A program made the translations under genes and the position numbers. Positions 6,343 to 7,960 of a DNA stretch of 7,960 bases are shown piece by piece. A model generated the notes under the pieces. The model searched no databases. It was not told where the DNA came from and saw only the letters and a list, made by a program, of their open reading frames with translations. Origin of the DNA: Spirochaetales bacterium (GTDB taxonomy: Bacteria > Spirochaetota > Spirochaetia > DSM-27196 > SKKC01); the NCBI GenBank assembly GCA_007121695.1, contig SKKC01000242.1, positions 1 to 7,960 on the forward strand. The letters run 5' to 3'. Within the stretch, counting starts at the first letter, position 1; each line of letters begins with the position of its first letter.

Positions 6343-7197
6343 TCAGCGAGTTCGCCGTTTGCACCGAAAGATACGTCGCGACGTGCCGAGTATCGGAAAT
6401 GCCGCTTCCAGCGGCGGTACAGGATCACCCTCGAGCAAGCGATACACGATAAATATGAGCCCCGTCAAGATGGCTATCGCCAGAATGATGTAGGCCACGA
6501 ACAGCAGGCGGGGTACCGAAGACTCTTCGACCGCCTGTTCCGGAGCAGGGGATCGAACCGTCTCGTCAACCGATACCGGCTGCGCCGCTGCGTCGTCTTC
6601 TATGTCGGGAAGTTCGAACGCGTCGTCGTCGTCGAAGGAGAAATCGGGCTCGTCGCCCGAATCCTCGTCCATGGAAAACATATCCCCGGATATGTCGGCA
6701 TCAGCGCCTGTATCGGCATCAGTGACTGCGTCGACATCAGCTTCGTCTTCATCGAAATCGACGAGGCCGGGTTCATCGAAGTCCGACAGATCAAAGTCGT
6801 CGAACGACTCTTCTTCTCCTTCGTCGCTCAGCGAAAAATCCGGAAGGTCCTGCATGGCCCCATCGGCGTCGCGCAGGCTGACCGAAAGACTCTGGTAGTC
6901 TCCGGAGGATGAGTCACTGGCGGTCGCATTCAGATTGCCCTGCTCGTCAATTCCGATTTCGAGCGAAATATCCGGTGCACCGGCGGGCGACGGTTGCAGA
7001 TGCTCTATGACGAGGCTTCCGATATAGTCTGACTGATCGTCGGCTTCGGACTCCATCTGAAAGAGATCGATGTGCACACTCGGCTGGTTGTCATGAACCG
7101 TCGTCAGGACCATGCGCCGCCGCGTGCCCTGTGAACCGCTCAGAACCGGCACAAGCTTTCTGTCTGCCGTCCGAATTGCAATTACCGAATCGTTCAC
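6343..7197 (-). CDS. membrane-anchored protein with an Hsp70-like substrate-binding beta domain and no ATPase
   Basis: The first ~108 residues of this 284-residue protein look like the peptide-binding beta-sandwich of DnaK. VLTTVHDNQPSVHIDLFQME (30-49) lines up without gaps with DnaK [20 protein letters not shown] (9 of 20 identical, from memory). IGSLVIEHLQPSPAGAPDIS and IDEQGNLNATASD follow as [20 protein letters not shown] and IDADGILHVSAKD do in DnaK. The nucleotide-binding domain is absent, and so is the helical lid. Instead there is an Asp/Glu-rich stretch (about 118-202), a Pro-containing spacer, one membrane segment (231-252) and a short basic tail ending in RRTR. With no signal peptide, the binding domain is probably cytoplasmic. 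I chose GTG 7197 because GGAGG lies 7 nt upstream; an ATG at 7254 would add 19 basic residues but lies upstream of the likely transcript start. The binding function is inferred. Confidence 0.8.
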   Translation of the reverse strand: MNDSVIAIRTADRKLVPVLSGSQGTRRRMVLTTVHDNQPSVHIDLFQMESEADDQSDYIGSLVIEHLQPSPAGAPDISLEIGIDEQGNLNATASDSSSGDYQSLSVSLRDADGAMQDLPDFSLSDEGEEESFDDFDLSDFDEPGLVDFDEDEADVDAVTDADTGADADISGDMFSMDEDSGDEPDFSFDDDDAFELPDIEDDAAAQPVSVDETVRSPAPEQAVEESSVPRLLFVAYIILAIAILTGLIFIVYRLLEGDPVPPLEAAFPILGTSRRIFRCKRRTR

Positions 7198-7204
7198 TTC
7201 TGAT

Positions 7205-7209
7205 CCTCC
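7205..7209 (-). promoter_or_regulatory. strong ribosome binding site fixing the GTG start at 7197
   Basis: On the minus strand GGAGG is followed by 7 nt (ATCAGAA) and then GTG at 7197-7195. The resulting protein begins exactly where the Hsp70-like fold would begin. The upstream ATG at 7254 has no comparable ribosome site. Confidence 0.75.
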
Positions 7210-7237
7210 GTCCCCGTGCACACGCAGGGGTTTTCTC

Positions 7238-7267
7238 ATCTTACGTTTGAGCATCGGCGTAAATCAA
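7238..7267 (-). promoter_or_regulatory. putative promoter of the minus-strand group
   Basis: Reading the minus strand, TTGATT (7267-7262) is followed after 18 nt by TAAGAT (7243-7238); each box matches four of six consensus positions. Transcription would begin near 7231, leaving a leader of about 33 nt before the GTG at 7197. This start point excludes the ATG at 7254, in agreement with the ribosome site evidence. Confidence 0.4.
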
Positions 7268-7273
7268 GATTCA

Positions 7274-7303
7274 TTGACACCCAATACGATGAACAGGAAT
7301 AAT
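7274..7303 (+). promoter_or_regulatory. promoter-like sequence for the rightward TPR gene
   Basis: A perfect TTGACA (7274-7279) is followed after 18 nt by AATAAT (7298-7303, five of six matches to TATAAT). By consensus this is the best promoter in the window. Its expected start, near 7310, falls on an in-frame ATG of the TPR gene, so if active it would produce a leaderless or nearly leaderless message. It could instead be a chance match within the start of the coding region. Confidence 0.4.
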
Positions 7304-7960
7304 CTCTCCATGCTTGCTCCCCCGGTTCTCATCGGGCTTCTCATTGTTGGTGTTCTCCTGCTTCTCGCGCTTACCGTCATGGTGGTGAAGTGGACCGGCG
7401 GCGGAAACAGGTCTAAAAAGCAGCGAAAGCAGCGCGACCGGAATACCATTGTACGCGACGCGAACAGACGGCTCAGCCAGAACCCCAAGGATACCGGGGC
7501 GCTCAACGAGCTTGCAGACCTGTACTACAGGGACAGGGACTGGGAACGCGCCTACTCCACCTATACGGCGCTTTTACAGCTTGTCCCAACGACGCCCGAC
7601 CTTGACGAGTTTACCATTACGCTGCGACGGGGGCTGTCGGCGCAGCACCTGAAAAAGTGGACCGAGGCGTACAAGGATCTGTCGGTGTGCCGAAACTCCC
7701 GGCAGGACGTTTTCGAGGTCAACCATCATCTTGGATACCTTGAGTATCGCCGGAAACGCTACGAACGTGCAGTCTCGCTGCTGAAACAGGCTGCCGAGCA
7801 GCAACCCGAACACCCGGATACGCTCCGCTACCTCGGGCAGAGCCTGTTCCGCATGAAGGACTACAAGAATGCCGTATCGGTTCTGAAACGCGCCGTTGAA
7901 CAGACTCCCGAAGATAAAGAAAGCATGTTCGTACTCGGGCAGTGCGCCTTCGAACTTGGC
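7289..7960 (+). CDS. membrane-anchored TPR protein, partial (runs off right edge)
   Basis: The reading frame is open from ATG 7289 to the window end (224 codons, no stop). One strong hydrophobic segment (about 9-34, rich in Leu and Val) is followed by a basic stretch (RSKKQRKQRDR, 41-51), which suggests an N-terminal anchor with the rest in the cytoplasm. TPR units follow: about 67-100 (ALNELADLYYRDRDWERAY), 141-174 (HHLGYLEYRRKRYERAVSLL), 175-208 (LRYLGQSLFRMKDYKNAVSVL), and the start of another at 211. TPRs mediate protein-protein contacts; partners cannot be read from sequence. The start could also be ATG 7310 (residue 8), which keeps the anchor. AGGA (7295-7298) is 11 nt before that codon, and neither start has a good ribosome site. 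It is divergent from the Hsp70-SBD-like gene. Confidence 0.85.
   Translation, partial: MNRNNLSMLAPPVLIGLLIVGVLLLLALTVMVVKWTGGGNRSKKQRKQRDRNTIVRDANRRLSQNPKDTGALNELADLYYRDRDWERAYSTYTALLQLVPTTPDLDEFTITLRRGLSAQHLKKWTEAYKDLSVCRNSRQDVFEVNHHLGYLEYRRKRYERAVSLLKQAAEQQPEHPDTLRYLGQSLFRMKDYKNAVSVLKRAVEQTPEDKESMFVLGQCAFELG

Noticed and set aside
6619..6634. GTC/TCG trinucleotide run as a possible microsatellite
   Set aside because: It is only about four units of the codons for an Asp run in the acidic linker and is explained by protein composition.
6337..6912. A 191-codon + strand frame opposite the Hsp70-SBD-like gene
   Set aside because: The minus-strand gene has an excellent ribosome site, a recognisable domain and a membrane segment; the + strand frame has none of these.
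7198..7254. N-terminal extension of the SBD-like protein from ATG 7254
   Set aside because: The extension has no ribosome site, is unlike the adjoining domain, and lies upstream of the start predicted from the promoter match; GTG 7197 has GGAGG at ideal spacing.

Overview
The window looks like ordinary chromosome from a GC-rich (high-50s percent by eye), free-living bacterium. I think it is a spirochaete of the Spirochaeta/Treponema side. This rests on the look of the proteins (a Rex repressor, several TPR proteins, a lipoprotein lytic transglycosylase and an FtsK with a long acidic linker), not on a diagnostic marker, and should be held at moderate confidence. No RNA gene, insertion sequence, phage gene or CRISPR array is visible.

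Layout. Positions 1-132 are a relatively AT-rich promoter region. It is followed on the + strand by a Rex-type NADH/NAD+-responsive repressor (133-801) and, 19 bp later, a TPR-like protein (821-1507). This pair converges, with only 6 bp between stop codons, on a three-gene minus-strand group that reads right to left. The first gene is a membrane-anchored protein carrying an Hsp70-like substrate-binding beta domain but no ATPase (7197-6343). Next is a lipoprotein Slt-type lytic transglycosylase (6312-4126), then an FtsK/SpoIIIE DNA translocase (4048-1514). A divergent intergenic region of about 90 bp separates this group from a + strand membrane-anchored TPR protein (7289 onward) that runs off the right edge.

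How the genes fit together. The minus-strand group has small gaps (30 and 77 bp) and is probably cotranscribed, at least in part. Slt and FtsK both act in envelope growth and division (peptidoglycan cleavage; chromosome clearance at the septum), which suggests the Hsp70-SBD-like protein has an envelope-associated role. The rex promoter region has several TGTGAA/TTCACA half-sites that resemble Rex operator halves, which would fit autoregulation.

Two things stand out as unusual. First, the Hsp70 substrate-binding beta domain is encoded without nucleotide-binding domain or helical lid, and is joined through a very acidic linker to a C-terminal membrane anchor. Second, a four-cysteine cluster (C-x3-C-x4-C-x3-C) sits in the C-terminal part of the Rex repressor, where typical Rex proteins have a short Cys-free loop. 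The rest is conventional.
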